Source: Actinomycetota bacterium (GTDB lineage Bacteria > Actinomycetota > Thermoleophilia > UBA2241). From it: 8,442 bases of DNA. Under the pieces are notes generated by a model. The model did not search any database, was not told where the DNA came from, and saw only the letters and a list, made by a program, of their open reading frames with translations. The DNA lies in the NCBI GenBank assembly GCA_012719015.1, contig JAAYBE010000054.1, forward strand, positions 1 to 8,442, written 5' to 3'. A program made the position numbers and the translations under genes. This document shows, piece by piece, positions 6,461 through 8,442 of this stretch (its first letter is position 1; each line of letters begins with the position of its first letter).

Positions 6461-8442
<1,982 letters not shown>

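Overview
This is a very GC-rich window (roughly 70% by eye) that is almost entirely coding. All the genes lie on the + strand. It holds seven housekeeping genes in the order ispH (5' end cut off) - DUF512/radical-SAM-like gene - der - plsY - gpsA - metK - priA (3' end cut off). No tRNA, rRNA, CRISPR array, insertion sequence or phage gene was seen, and no gap between genes exceeds 133 bases.

Region 1 (1-5054) looks like one tightly packed operon. ispH overlaps the DUF512 gene by 8 bases, DUF512 overlaps der by an ATGA, der overlaps plsY by an ATGA, and plsY is followed one base later by gpsA. Translational coupling is therefore likely throughout. The genes serve isoprenoid precursor synthesis (IspH), ribosome assembly (Der) and the start of phospholipid synthesis (GpsA makes glycerol-3-phosphate, PlsY acylates it). 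The DUF512 protein is a probable Fe-S/radical SAM-type enzyme of unknown function. An extended -10 element six bases before the der ATG suggests an additional internal, leaderless promoter.

Region 2 (5055-5187) is the only real intergenic space. It holds a small GC hairpin after gpsA, a good sigma70-like promoter with an extended -10, a leader of about 80 nt and a strong ribosome binding site for metK. Region 3 (5188-8442) carries metK (S-adenosylmethionine synthase) and, 28 bases later, priA (replication restart helicase), probably as a second operon.

The likely source is a high-GC bacterium, perhaps a deep-branching member of Actinomycetota outside the class Actinomycetes (for example Thermoleophilia- or Coriobacteriia-like). 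The reasons are the GC content, GTG starts, TAGACT/TACACT-type -10 boxes, the DUF512-der-plsY-gpsA cluster, the metK-priA adjacency, and a PriA that keeps intact helicase motifs (those of typical Actinomycetes are degenerate). This placement is inference. The window looks like an ordinary core-genome region. The points most worth a second look are the uncharacterised DUF512 enzyme, the leaderless der promoter and a pair of palindromic repeats inside the priA linker.
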